A stretch of 25,318 nucleotides of DNA from Humitalea sp038249305. GTDB lineage: Bacteria; Pseudomonadota; Alphaproteobacteria; Acetobacterales; Acetobacteraceae. Within the stretch, counting starts at the first letter, position 1; the number at the start of each line of letters is the position of its first letter. Shown in pieces: positions 6,720 through 14,164 of this stretch. The DNA lies in assembly GCA_038249305.1 (NCBI GenBank), contig JBBRWI010000027.1, positions 1 to 25,318 of the forward strand, read 5' to 3'. A model generated the notes under the pieces. It was not told where the DNA came from. It did not search any database and saw only the letters and a list, made by a program, of their open reading frames with translations. A program made the translations under genes and the position numbers.

Positions 6720-8086
6720 AGGATGACCAGGTCGCGCACATCGTCCAGAGCTTCCAACGACCAGACCCGACCGGCGATCCGGCGCGCGCGGTCGGGGCCG
6801 AAAATGTCGCCGGCATTGTCCAGGAACTTGCGCTCCAGCGCCGCATCGGACATCGGGTTTTCGACCGTGCCGCTGGCATGGGCGACCGGTGCCTCGAACC
6901 GACGCCCGTCGGTCGCGACCAGCGTGGCATGCGCCTGGTCCTTGCCGAAATGCTCCATTGTCGTGACCCGCACCTTGGGCCGGAATGCCAGGACATCGGT
7001 GGAGGTGGCGCGGGCGTCGGAATACTGCGCGATGCCGGCGGTGCCATCGAGATAGGCGACGCAGGCGGAGTGGTTGATGCTGAACTTCGATATCAGCCCC
7101 GAGCGGGGATCGTCCACGCCCGTGATCTTCACCGCATGCGGATGGACGGACAATTCGATTCGGGCGACGGCCTCGGCCGGCAGGGCCGCCGATTGCGACA
7201 GCGCGATCATCGCGTCGATCAGCGGGTGCAGCACGACGCCACAGGCATAGGGCTTGTGGCCGTTGCTGGCGATTTCCCAGCGCGCGCCAAGGCCATCGGT
7301 GATGCGCCCCGGCGTGGCGACGCTGCTGTAGATGCGGGTGAAGCCGCGCTTGCCCTCAAGGATCTCGTCGGAACTGTCGAAGCCGCGCGAAGCCAGCAAC
7401 GCGGCCAAGGCGCCGCTGTTGGCGGCACGGCCGGCATGGAAGGATTTGCACATCGTGCCGCGGTTCTGCTGCATCCCGGCGGCCTGGGTGGCGGCGATGC
7501 CGATCGCATGGTTGGTCTGGGCGGCATCGAGCCCGAGCAGCCGCGCACTGGCGGCCCCCGCCGCGATGGCGCCCAATGTGCCCGTCAGGTGCCAGCCGCC
7601 GTCATGGTGTGCCGGCGCGCCCTGGCCGGTCCGCACCCCCGCCTCGAAGCCCGCGACATAGGCGACGATCAGGTCCTGTCCCGAGACCGGTTGGCGTTCG
7701 GCCAGGCCAAGCAGCGCCGCCAGCACCGGCGAACTGGTATGCAACACCACGCCGCCCATGTGGGTATCGTCGAAATCCAGCAGGTGGCCCATCTGGCCAT
7801 TGACGATCGGCGCCTCCAGCAGCCCGATCTTCAGCCCGCCATGCCCGAGGACATGCGCCCGTGGCGCGCTGCCCAGGTCGGCGAAAGTATCGAGCAGGAT
7901 GCGGATGGTCGGGTGCCGGCTCGCGGCCAGGGCGCAGCCGATCCAGTCGAGCACACCCCGCCGGGCGGCCTGCACCACCGGGCCGGGCAAGGCGTCGAAG
8001 CGCAGGCCGGAGATGAAAGCGCTGAGTGCCGTGCTGACACCAAGGTCGAGGGCGGCCACGCCGTAGGCAGACTGTGACGCGGCCAT
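6710..8086 (-). CDS. MmgE/PrpD family protein (second paralogue, first gene of the operon)
   Basis: This 458-residue MmgE/PrpD protein has the canonical GHLLDFDDTHMGGVVLHTSS motif. It also carries HHDGGWHLTGTLGAIAAGA, GTMCKSFHAGRAANSGALAA (with the Lys-His pair seen in cis-aconitate decarboxylase-like members), NGHKPYACGVVLHPLIDA, and ASGTVENPMSDAALERKF near the end. It is closer to the general family pattern than the other paralogue at 1606-2997, and the two differ enough to suggest two successive or alternative reactions. The ATG at 8086 has GGGAAG about nine bases upstream. It opens a seven-gene minus-strand operon in which each junction overlaps or is separated by at most 31 bp. Substrate unknown; polycarboxylates are the family norm. 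Confidence 0.9.
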   Translation of the reverse strand: MAASQSAYGVAALDLGVSTALSAFISGLRFDALPGPVVQAARRGVLDWIGCALAASRHPTIRILLDTFADLGSAPRAHVLGHGGLKIGLLEAPIVNGQMGHLLDFDDTHMGGVVLHTSSPVLAALLGLAERQPVSGQDLIVAYVAGFEAGVRTGQGAPAHHDGGWHLTGTLGAIAAGAASARLLGLDAAQTNHAIGIAATQAAGMQQNRGTMCKSFHAGRAANSGALAALLASRGFDSSDEILEGKRGFTRIYSSVATPGRITDGLGARWEIASNGHKPYACGVVLHPLIDAMIALSQSAALPAEAVARIELSVHPHAVKITGVDDPRSGLISKFSINHSACVAYLDGTAGIAQYSDARATSTDVLAFRPKVRVTTMEHFGKDQAHATLVATDGRRFEAPVAHASGTVENPMSDAALERKFLDNAGDIFGPDRARRIAGRVWSLEALDDVRDLVILCA

Positions 8087-8131
8087 GCAGTGCGCTTCCC
8101 AATGGTGGCGCCGCTAGCCGGGCGCTTTAGA

Positions 8132-8661
8132 CTATCCGTTAGGGCAGATGTATGCAGATGTACACGCAGGCTCGCCCAGTTTTCGCCCGCGATCGCCGCG
8201 CCGGCGCCGAGCAGGATCAGGAGCGCCAGGCGGCCCAGGGCCGGGCGCCGGTGCAACGGCGGGCAGGGCGTCCCAGGCATCCGCTGGCACCCGGGCCGAC
8301 GGCTGGCCGGGCGCCGCGATGTCTGGAAAACGGCCTTGCACGGGGTCGCGTGCCACCATGACGCTACCGCCCGTGCCATATCGACGCAGCCCGAGCCCCA
8401 CAGAAAGGCCGATGGCGCAAGCGATCGACCAGGGGATCACCAGCAGCCAGCCGAGGATGAGGAAGCCGTCGGAGGCATTCTTCAGCGCGTTTTCGCTGGC
8501 GGTCCGGTCAGGAGTTCGGTGGCGATGACCACGATGTAAAACGCCACCGGCGCCGCCCGCCACAGCAGCATCACCCGCGTCATCCAGCGGCGCGGCACGA
8601 TCGCGACCAGGGCCGCCGGCAGCGCCATCAGGACCACGGCCAGAATCAGTGGGGTCTGCAC
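8132..8661 (-). pseudogene. Frameshifted small membrane-protein gene (hypothetical)
   Basis: A GTG at 8661 with AAGGAG just upstream opens a hydrophobic peptide: MQTPLILAVVLMALPAALVA, then VMLLWAAPVAFYIVVIATEL. The frame ends at 8485. A different frame (open from 8563 down to 8132) carries the natural continuation: SENALKNASDGFLILGWLLV and IPWSIACAIGLSVGLGLRR. A third frame, from about 8240, carries another hydrophobic segment, LGRLALLILLGAGAAIAGEN. Three membrane-like segments in three frames point to one small inner-membrane protein disrupted by two single-base shifts. It lies 27 bases after the nucleotidyltransferase gene on the same strand. No family recognised. Sequencing errors in GC-rich DNA are the main alternative. 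Confidence 0.5.
8144..8162. promoter_or_regulatory. Tandem 9-bp direct repeat upstream of the TTT/MmgE operon
   Basis: gcagatgta occurs twice, at 8144-8152 and 8154-8162, with a period of 10 bp, one DNA helical turn. It lies about 60-75 bases upstream of the ATG of the operon's first gene, where an operator would be expected. It also falls within the decayed membrane-protein remnant, where coding constraint is doubtful. Same-face tandem half-sites fit binding by a dimeric or cooperative regulator, but no regulator gene is attached to the operon and no clear -35/-10 pair is seen. Chance repetition is possible. Confidence 0.3.
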
Positions 8662-8688
8662 AACGCTCCTTCCGCCACGCGTTGCCGA

Positions 8689-10218
8689 TCAGCCCGTCGC
8701 GTCTTCCAGGATCAGCAGGCCATTGAAGAAGGCGGCCAGGATCGAGTCGTAGTCATCCTCGACATAGCCGCTCAGCGACAGCCAGATCAGCCCGTGCAGC
8801 ACGCGGATCGCCGGCATCCGCCCGTCGCAATAGTCGTGGAACAGCCCCTTGAGGTAGCTCCAGCCGTTGGAGCGGATCTGCACCGCGATGTCGTGGCCCT
8901 CCATTTCCAAAACGAACTGCCGTCGATTGAAATTGTCATAATCACCGACGACAGAGTAGTACAACTTAGCCCAGTCGTAATTGGCATCACCGAAAAACCA
9001 GTTCGAGCCGAACTTGCCGCGCGGGTCGAAGAACCAGGGTTCGCCCGAAGCATCGACCAACATGTTGGAAAAGGTCGGGTCGCCGTGGATGAAGCGAAAC
9101 TCGGTCGGCAGGCTGGCTTCGACGAGCCCCGCCAGCCAATCGGCATGCGAGGGATGCAACACGTTACGGCATTGGGTGCCGTTCACACGGAAGCTTGGCA
9201 CCGAAACCAGTTCGGGCAGCAGGGCTCGGACCGTGGCAAGGCGGGCCAGGGTCTTGTCGAGATAGACCTCACGCGCCACCGCCGGCAGGGCGGGCGCGCC
9301 GGCAAGGCCATGCAGCGTGCTCAGGCGCTGCATGATGTTGGTCAGCACGCCTGTACGGCCGCGCGTCGTGTCCGACATCTCGAAGGGATGCTGGCCATGG
9401 ATGCGTTCCAGGGTCAGCGGTTCCTCGGCGAGCAGGCGGGGCATGTTGTGAAACCCAAGCCCGGCCGCGCGACGGTACCAGGCGACCTCGCCATCCAGCA
9501 GCGACTGGAAGGCGGGCAGCTTGGCGCGCTTGACCACGCGTTCGGCCGAAATCTCCACGCTGTTGAAGAATCGGGCGTGGTTCGCCGCTGACCATTGGCC
9601 GAGCAGCGCCTCGGCCGTGCCGATTTCCTTGACCTGCTCTATCTGGCAGCGGACCAGCGGCAGCCCCGACCCGGCCAGCCAATCGACCAACTCGCCGGTC
9701 CGGGGCAGGTCGGCCAGCATGCTGGCCCGGGGGAACACGAACAGCCCCATGACGCCATCCGTGTCGGACCGGTGCTGCTCAAGGCGCCGATCGGCGGTGA
9801 AGCGGTAGCGGCAGGTGAAGGCCGCGGTGGTGCCGACAGCGACGCTGTCGCCGATCTCGATCGCGGGCGGTTCGTTGAATTTCAGGTCGCACCAGACCAG
9901 CACGACGGGCGCATCGGGCGGGATCGTCGCGATCGCTTCGGGAATGCCGGCGACATTGCCGCTGGTGCCGCTGACTTGGACCATCTCGTAATCGCCGGCC
10001 GGCCGGAAGACCTGCAGAAAACGGCTGACCACATCCTTCTTGTAGTCGGCGATGACGTGAAAGCGGGCGCCCGGGAAGCTGTCGAAACTGTGGAACAGCA
10101 GCGGTTTGCCATCCACCGGTGCCAGGCATTTCGGCTTGTTCCAGGTGTATTGTTCAAGCCGCGTCCCCTTGCCGCCGGCCTGGATGACCACGTGGAGTTG
10201 CGGCGGGTCATTGGGCAT
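8689..10218 (-). CDS. Bifunctional nucleotidyltransferase / APH-like kinase fusion
   Basis: This 509-residue two-domain protein begins with a sugar- or choline-phosphate nucleotidyltransferase domain: HVVIQAGGKGTRL (GGKGTRL at 15-21), NKPKCLAPVDGKPLL, and an Asp-bearing VLVWCDLKF strand. The C-terminal half is a choline/aminoglycoside-kinase-like domain. It has the catalytic loop HGDPTFSNMLVD (His378, Asp380, Asn385) and the metal-binding FFDPRG (Asp398), followed by GDANYDWAKLYYSVVGDYD. Activated (NDP- or CDP-linked) sugars or alcohols for capsule or LPS are the likely product, kinase and transferase acting in series. The ATG at 10218 has GGAG eight bases upstream. The neighbouring divergent glycosyltransferase supports a cell-surface role. 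The exact substrate is not readable. Confidence 0.85.
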   Translation of the reverse strand: MPNDPPQLHVVIQAGGKGTRLEQYTWNKPKCLAPVDGKPLLFHSFDSFPGARFHVIADYKKDVVSRFLQVFRPAGDYEMVQVSGTSGNVAGIPEAIATIPPDAPVVLVWCDLKFNEPPAIEIGDSVAVGTTAAFTCRYRFTADRRLEQHRSDTDGVMGLFVFPRASMLADLPRTGELVDWLAGSGLPLVRCQIEQVKEIGTAEALLGQWSAANHARFFNSVEISAERVVKRAKLPAFQSLLDGEVAWYRRAAGLGFHNMPRLLAEEPLTLERIHGQHPFEMSDTTRGRTGVLTNIMQRLSTLHGLAGAPALPAVAREVYLDKTLARLATVRALLPELVSVPSFRVNGTQCRNVLHPSHADWLAGLVEASLPTEFRFIHGDPTFSNMLVDASGEPWFFDPRGKFGSNWFFGDANYDWAKLYYSVVGDYDNFNRRQFVLEMEGHDIAVQIRSNGWSYLKGLFHDYCDGRMPAIRVLHGLIWLSLSGYVEDDYDSILAAFFNGLLILEDATG

Positions 10219-10330
10219 GCAAGCACTCCGGTCGCGGTGGATCGTCCTAACACCCGGGGCCGCGCCGGGGTAGCGGTTGGATGATGGCCCCCCTTGCGGC
10301 AGACTATCTTACTTTTTGGGGATTTTGGGG

Positions 10331-11803
10331 ATGGCTGAAACCGCTCGGCAGAGGCTGTCACGTCTTGTTGCCACATTCGGCGGTGACGACACCTGGTTTG
10401 TCGCGTCCAACGGCACGCGCTTTGGCGACCTCCATGTGGCCCTGTCGCAGATCGAGGCGTTTCGCCGTATCCATGCCGGCACGGCCCGGATCGTCTGCCT
10501 GGCGGTGAACAGCCGGCACGCGGCGGTGGCCGAGACCTTCCCGGCTCTGGATGCGGTGCATCTGGTGCCGGAACTGGGCCATGTGCTGCCGGTGGATGTC
10601 CACGCCTTCAACACGCAGGATGGCCGGCGGCCCTTCGGCCCGGGGCGGGTGATGCTGTTGCTGCCGTCGATGTATCAGACGGGCGGCTTCGTGCTCGACC
10701 ATCTGTCGTCACCGCCGATCGGGGCCAGTCACGCGGATTTCGTTCGCGTGGCCCTGCGGCTGCCGCTGAATTCCCAGGCGACGCCGCCGCCCCCCGACCC
10801 GGCCTTGATGCGGGAGGCTGCGGTGGTGGCCGAGGCGGCGGGGCTGGTGCCCGGCCGGGCGGTGATCCTGTTCCCCTACGCCCAAAGCTTCCCGCAAGAC
10901 TGGAGCGCGCACTACCAGCGCCTGGCTTTGGATTTGGCCGAGGATGGGATGCAGGTCTTCACCTCGGTCGCCCCGGGTGAGGAAGCGGTGCCCGGCAGCC
11001 GGCCTCTGAGCTTTTCGTTTCGCGTGCTGCGCCCGCTGGTGACCCTGGCCGGGCATTCGGTGACGGCGCGCAGCGGGATCGGCGACATGTTGGCCGACCT
11101 GCCGGGCCGCAATGTGGTGCTGTATCCTGACCTGCTGTTGCATCGGTACTGGGCGCTGCGGAACATGGGCGTGCGAACCCAGGCGTGCGAGTTGGTGATC
11201 AACCCGCGCGAGGCAGACCCGGCCGCATTTTCCGCGGCGGCGCGACTGGCCCTGGCGCGGCCGGGCGATTCGCCCGACCCCTACCGTTATCCGTTCAGCG
11301 GCTTGTTCGGCCATCCACGGCTGCGCGGCCTGGCGCTTGAGGAAACGCTGGGCCTGGACGCGATGGTATTCCGCGACCGCTATTTCGCAGTGTTCCCTGG
11401 CGTCGCGCTGGGCGACAGCTGGGATATCGAGGATTGGGGCGCCTGGTCGGTCGGCCGCTTCGCCGACATCTACGTCAACACCGCGCCCTTGCGCGAACAC
11501 GGCAAAGCGCCCGTGGTGCTGCTGGAGTGCTGGTCTGCCATCTCGGCCCGCCATCCGGACCTGCGCATCGCCATCTGGCTGAACGGCGAGGCGGTGCTGC
11601 GCCACACCTTCCACCACCCCGACGCCTCGGCCGCCACGCTGCGCGTGCCGATCCCGGTGGACTGTCTGGGACAGCCGTTCCTGCGGCTGGTGCTGGAGGT
11701 CGATAACCCGCTTTCGCCCGCAGAGCAGGAACCGGATCAGAACAAGGACCTGCGGTTGCTGGGGGTGGCACTGGTGAAGCTGCGTAGCGAGGCGCCTGAT
11801 TGA
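10331..11803 (+). CDS. GT9-like glycosyltransferase with C-terminal accessory domain
   Basis: This protein is 490 residues from the ATG at 10331. The first two thirds look like a heptosyltransferase-type GT-B fold: GTRFGDLHVALSQIEAFRRI (31-33 being the GDL of the N-terminal loop), a RAVILFPYAQSFPQDWSAHY strand-loop corresponding to the GT9 'PG...K.W' region, and GHSVTARSGIGDMLADLPGR matching the nucleotide-sugar SG.xxxLA motif. The last 140 residues (from about GDSWDIEDWGAW to NKDLRLLGVALVKL) look like a beta-rich accessory domain. Donor and acceptor are unknown. The gene is divergent from the transferase-kinase fusion across 112 bp. GGGG runs precede the ATG, and an ATG at 10277 is a weaker alternative start. 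Confidence 0.65.
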   Translation: MAETARQRLSRLVATFGGDDTWFVASNGTRFGDLHVALSQIEAFRRIHAGTARIVCLAVNSRHAAVAETFPALDAVHLVPELGHVLPVDVHAFNTQDGRRPFGPGRVMLLLPSMYQTGGFVLDHLSSPPIGASHADFVRVALRLPLNSQATPPPPDPALMREAAVVAEAAGLVPGRAVILFPYAQSFPQDWSAHYQRLALDLAEDGMQVFTSVAPGEEAVPGSRPLSFSFRVLRPLVTLAGHSVTARSGIGDMLADLPGRNVVLYPDLLLHRYWALRNMGVRTQACELVINPREADPAAFSAAARLALARPGDSPDPYRYPFSGLFGHPRLRGLALEETLGLDAMVFRDRYFAVFPGVALGDSWDIEDWGAWSVGRFADIYVNTAPLREHGKAPVVLLECWSAISARHPDLRIAIWLNGEAVLRHTFHHPDASAATLRVPIPVDCLGQPFLRLVLEVDNPLSPAEQEPDQNKDLRLLGVALVKLRSEAPD

Positions 11804-11844
11804 GCGGTGGTGTCTGCTTGCGTCTGGAAGGCGCATCTGCCGGA

Positions 11845-11895
11845 GGGTGCAGCCGGGGTTTTTGGCCTGGTTCTGTTACCGCTGACGCTGCACCC
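11845..11895 (+). other. Long-range inverted repeat in the leader of the sulfite-oxidase-like gene
   Basis: gggtgcagc (11845-11853) and gctgcaccc (11887-11895) are perfect 9-bp complements separated by 33 bases that include a ttttt run. It lies in the 168-bp gap between the glycosyltransferase stop and the molybdoenzyme start; a second small stem (cggg...cccg, about 11918-11932) follows. It could be a terminator for the upstream gene or a leader structure. I compared it mentally with the molybdenum-cofactor riboswitch and could not find its conserved core, so no riboswitch is called. Confidence 0.35.
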
Positions 11896-11971
11896 TGGAA
11901 GCCTCGCGCCGATGTTTTCGGGTGGAAGTCCCGTAACCTTTATCCCTGGAGCAACGAAAAGGGAGCGGCAC

Positions 11972-13411
11972 ATGGTGCGCACCGCATCAGGGATCGAGGG
12001 CGAGAGCATGACAGAGGCACGGTTTGCGGATTCGCACGGGATTGAACAGCCCGAATTTCCTGGACGGCGGCGTTTCTTTGCCGCAGCGGCCGCAGTCGGC
12101 GCCATGGCCGTCTCGCCCAGCGGTGCCGCGGTCGTCGCGCCCGCCGATGCAACTGGGCTGCTTCGCCGGCTCACGATAGGCAACACACCGCAGGGTGCGC
12201 CGTCGCGCTTTCATCCGTCCTTCGTAAAGGATGTCGGGCGTTTGCAGCATTTGAACCCGACGAACCAAAGCGGCGCATACTGGAACTTCGATACCTACAT
12301 AACGCCCATCGAAGACTTCTATATCCGCAACGCCTACCCAACCCCGCGCCCGGAGCTTGATCGGAGGGTGGACCCCCGGTTCTGGCGGTTGAAGATACAC
12401 GGGGACGCCGTGGAGCGTGAGATCGAGATCGGCTACGAGGACCTGCTTCGCATGCCGTCGCGGTCCCTCCTCAGCACCATGCAGTGCGCCGGCAACGGAC
12501 GCAGCCTGTTCTGGGAACAGCAGGATATGGTGGCGGACCCGACCAGGGTCGGCGGCAACCCCTGGGGCTTTGGTGGCGTCGGGATGGCGGAATGGCAGTA
12601 CGTGCCGATGAGCCACATTCTGGGCCTGGTCGGGCTGAAGCCCAATGCCAAGGCCGTGCTGTTCTGGTCCGGCGTGGACGGCCTGGCTCCCAACACGCAG
12701 TCCGATACGGGTCGCCCGAGCCCTATATCCGACGTCATCGACCGGGCTGACGTGATCGGTCTGGCGTTCAAGATGAACGGCATGCCACTGCAGGCTGACC
12801 ACGGCGCTCCGGTCCGCGCGCTGGTACCGGGCTGGTGCGGCGGCGCGTCCACCAAGTGGCTGACCGAGATCAAGATTGCCTCGCATGACTTCTGGGTGCG
12901 CCTGAACACCACGGCCCATGCCAGGATCGGGCCGTCCTATGCGGCGCAGGTGCCGGGGCCGAACGATGAGTTCCGCGGCACCAGGCCTGAGCTGATCACC
13001 GGTCAGGCGGTGACGTGGCATGGCCCGCGGTCTTTCCTGACGGTGCCGCTGGCGCTGAGCAAGACCCCGGTGATGCCATCCAACTATCCCCTGGAGCGTG
13101 ACGAGATGCCGCTGCTGCTGGCAGGGCGGCAGGTGCTGCGCGGCTACGCCTTCGCGCCCCTGTCCGGCGTGCGGCAGGTGGACGTGCGCGTGAACGGCGG
13201 CGGATGGCAGCAAGCACGGATCATCGACCCGCTGATCAACGCCTACAGCTGGGTCCGCTTCGAGGTGCCGTTCGACGCCATGCCCGGCGAGCACATGATC
13301 GAAACCAGGACGACTGCAATCAACGGCGACGTGCAAACGCCGACCGTGCCGTTCAACCGCGGGGGCTACGATAACTGGGCGATCCCGAAGTTCCGTGTTC
13401 GGGTCGCCTGA
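11972..13411 (+). CDS. Tat-exported sulfite oxidase family molybdopterin enzyme
   Basis: This protein is 479 residues from the ATG at 11972. A twin-arginine signal (FPGRRRFFAAAAAVGAMAV, Arg32-Arg34) predicts folded export to the periplasm. The molybdopterin domain shows TPIEDFYIRNAYPTP, the Mo-ligand Cys172 in STMQCAGNGR, GGVGMAEWQYVPMSHIL, and GMPLQADHGAPVRALVPGW. After the PGW, the usual aromatic or acidic residue is Cys (PGWCGGASTKW). The C-terminal half is the Ig-like dimerisation domain (RQVDVRVNGGGWQQARI). The family oxidises sulfite to sulfate or acts on related substrates; a SorB-type cytochrome gene is not adjacent. AAGGGAG seven bases before 11972 favours this start; ATG 12008 (MTEARF) is the alternative. 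It is convergent with the truncated glycerol-binding-protein gene 20 bp beyond its stop. Confidence 0.85.
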   Translation: MVRTASGIEGESMTEARFADSHGIEQPEFPGRRRFFAAAAAVGAMAVSPSGAAVVAPADATGLLRRLTIGNTPQGAPSRFHPSFVKDVGRLQHLNPTNQSGAYWNFDTYITPIEDFYIRNAYPTPRPELDRRVDPRFWRLKIHGDAVEREIEIGYEDLLRMPSRSLLSTMQCAGNGRSLFWEQQDMVADPTRVGGNPWGFGGVGMAEWQYVPMSHILGLVGLKPNAKAVLFWSGVDGLAPNTQSDTGRPSPISDVIDRADVIGLAFKMNGMPLQADHGAPVRALVPGWCGGASTKWLTEIKIASHDFWVRLNTTAHARIGPSYAAQVPGPNDEFRGTRPELITGQAVTWHGPRSFLTVPLALSKTPVMPSNYPLERDEMPLLLAGRQVLRGYAFAPLSGVRQVDVRVNGGGWQQARIIDPLINAYSWVRFEVPFDAMPGEHMIETRTTAINGDVQTPTVPFNRGGYDNWAIPKFRVRVA

Positions 13412-13430
13412 TCCGGCCGGCCCGGCGTCG

Positions 13431-13988
13431 CCGGAAACGCTGGCGCAGGTCGGCCCGTTGAAACCAGTCCTGCCGGAACCAGTAGAGGTTGGCGAATTGC
13501 TGATCCGGCAACTGGTACAGCTTGCCATCCGGGGCGGTGCCGAAGGACCTGCCGATGAAATCCTCGACGTCGAGCATCGGGTTGGTGACGTCGCGGCCCT
13601 CGCCGGTCATGTAGTCCGACAGCGCGATGGTCTGGTTGTAGCGGAAATGCGTACCGATGAGGTCACTGTCATTCACCCAGGCGTCGTAGAGGTTGCGGCC
13701 CGACTGCATCTGGGTCTGCAATTTCTCGACCACATCGCCCTCCTGCAGCAGATCGTGCCGCAGCCGGATACCGGTGATCTCCGACAATGCGCGTGCCAGC
13801 GTCTGCGCCTCGTACTCATGGGTCGTGATGGTTTCGGAGACGACGTTGATCTCCTGTTCCACAAAGGGGCGCGCGGCCTGGATGAACCATTCCATCTCGC
13901 GCATCTGCTCAGCGCGCGAGATGGTGGAAGGCTGGAACTCGGTATCGACCCAGCGCTGCGCGGCGCCGGCCTGCTGCGCCCAGGCCTC
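13431..13988 (-). pseudogene. Fragment of the glycerol ABC transporter substrate-binding protein (GlpV-like)
   Basis: A minus-strand open stretch reads AAQRWVDTEFQPSTISRAEQ, MREMEWFIQAARPF, INVVSETITTHEYEAQTLAR, QEGDVVEKLQTQMQSGRN and LYQLPDQQFANLYWFRQDWF. These match the N-terminal third of the GlpV-type glycerol or polyol binding protein of alphaproteobacteria (normally about 570 residues). The signal peptide is missing: the frame runs instead into the preceding membrane-protein fragment near 13985. Similarity ends at RADLRQRF (about 13434), only some 20 bp from the stop of the convergent molybdoenzyme gene, so around 380 C-terminal residues are deleted. It is non-functional unless duplicated elsewhere. 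Confidence 0.85.
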
Positions 13989-14164
13989 GCCTCGGTCAGG
14001 CCAAGCCAGCCCAGATGGATGAAGGCTGCGCACAAAAGGGTGAGGAACAGCCGGTCGCCCCTGGTGGTCGCCAGCCCCAGGACGCCGCGCCGGGGCACTT
14101 CCGGCCGCCAGATGGCCCGCGCGATCATCACCAGCAGGGCAAGGGCGATCGCGACGAAGAAGAT
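13985..14164 (-). pseudogene. Fragment of a DUF2160-type small membrane protein of the glycerol ABC operon
   Basis: This frame encodes IFFVAIALALLVMIARAIWR, PEVPRRGVLGLATTRGDRLF and LTLLCAAFIHLGWLGLTEA, two hydrophobic segments joined by the RRGVLG..TTRGDR loop. The pattern matches the DUF2160-type integral membrane protein encoded between the permease and binding-protein genes in rhizobial glycerol operons. The first dozen residues and the C-terminus are lost. On the left it is fused to the ATPase fragment after NYP (near 14165), and on the right it is cut into the binding-protein fragment near 13985-13993. The order is what remains of the ancestral operon. Confidence 0.75.

Noticed and set aside
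11804..11971. Molybdenum-cofactor or cobalamin riboswitch in the leader of the molybdoenzyme gene
   Set aside because: There are inverted repeats, but I cannot identify the conserved core of either riboswitch class; reported only as a structure.
11987..13528. 513-codon minus-strand frame opposite the sulfite-oxidase gene
   Set aside because: His/Arg/Pro-rich with no recognisable motif; it is the complement of a gene with intact Tat signal and Mo-binding motifs.
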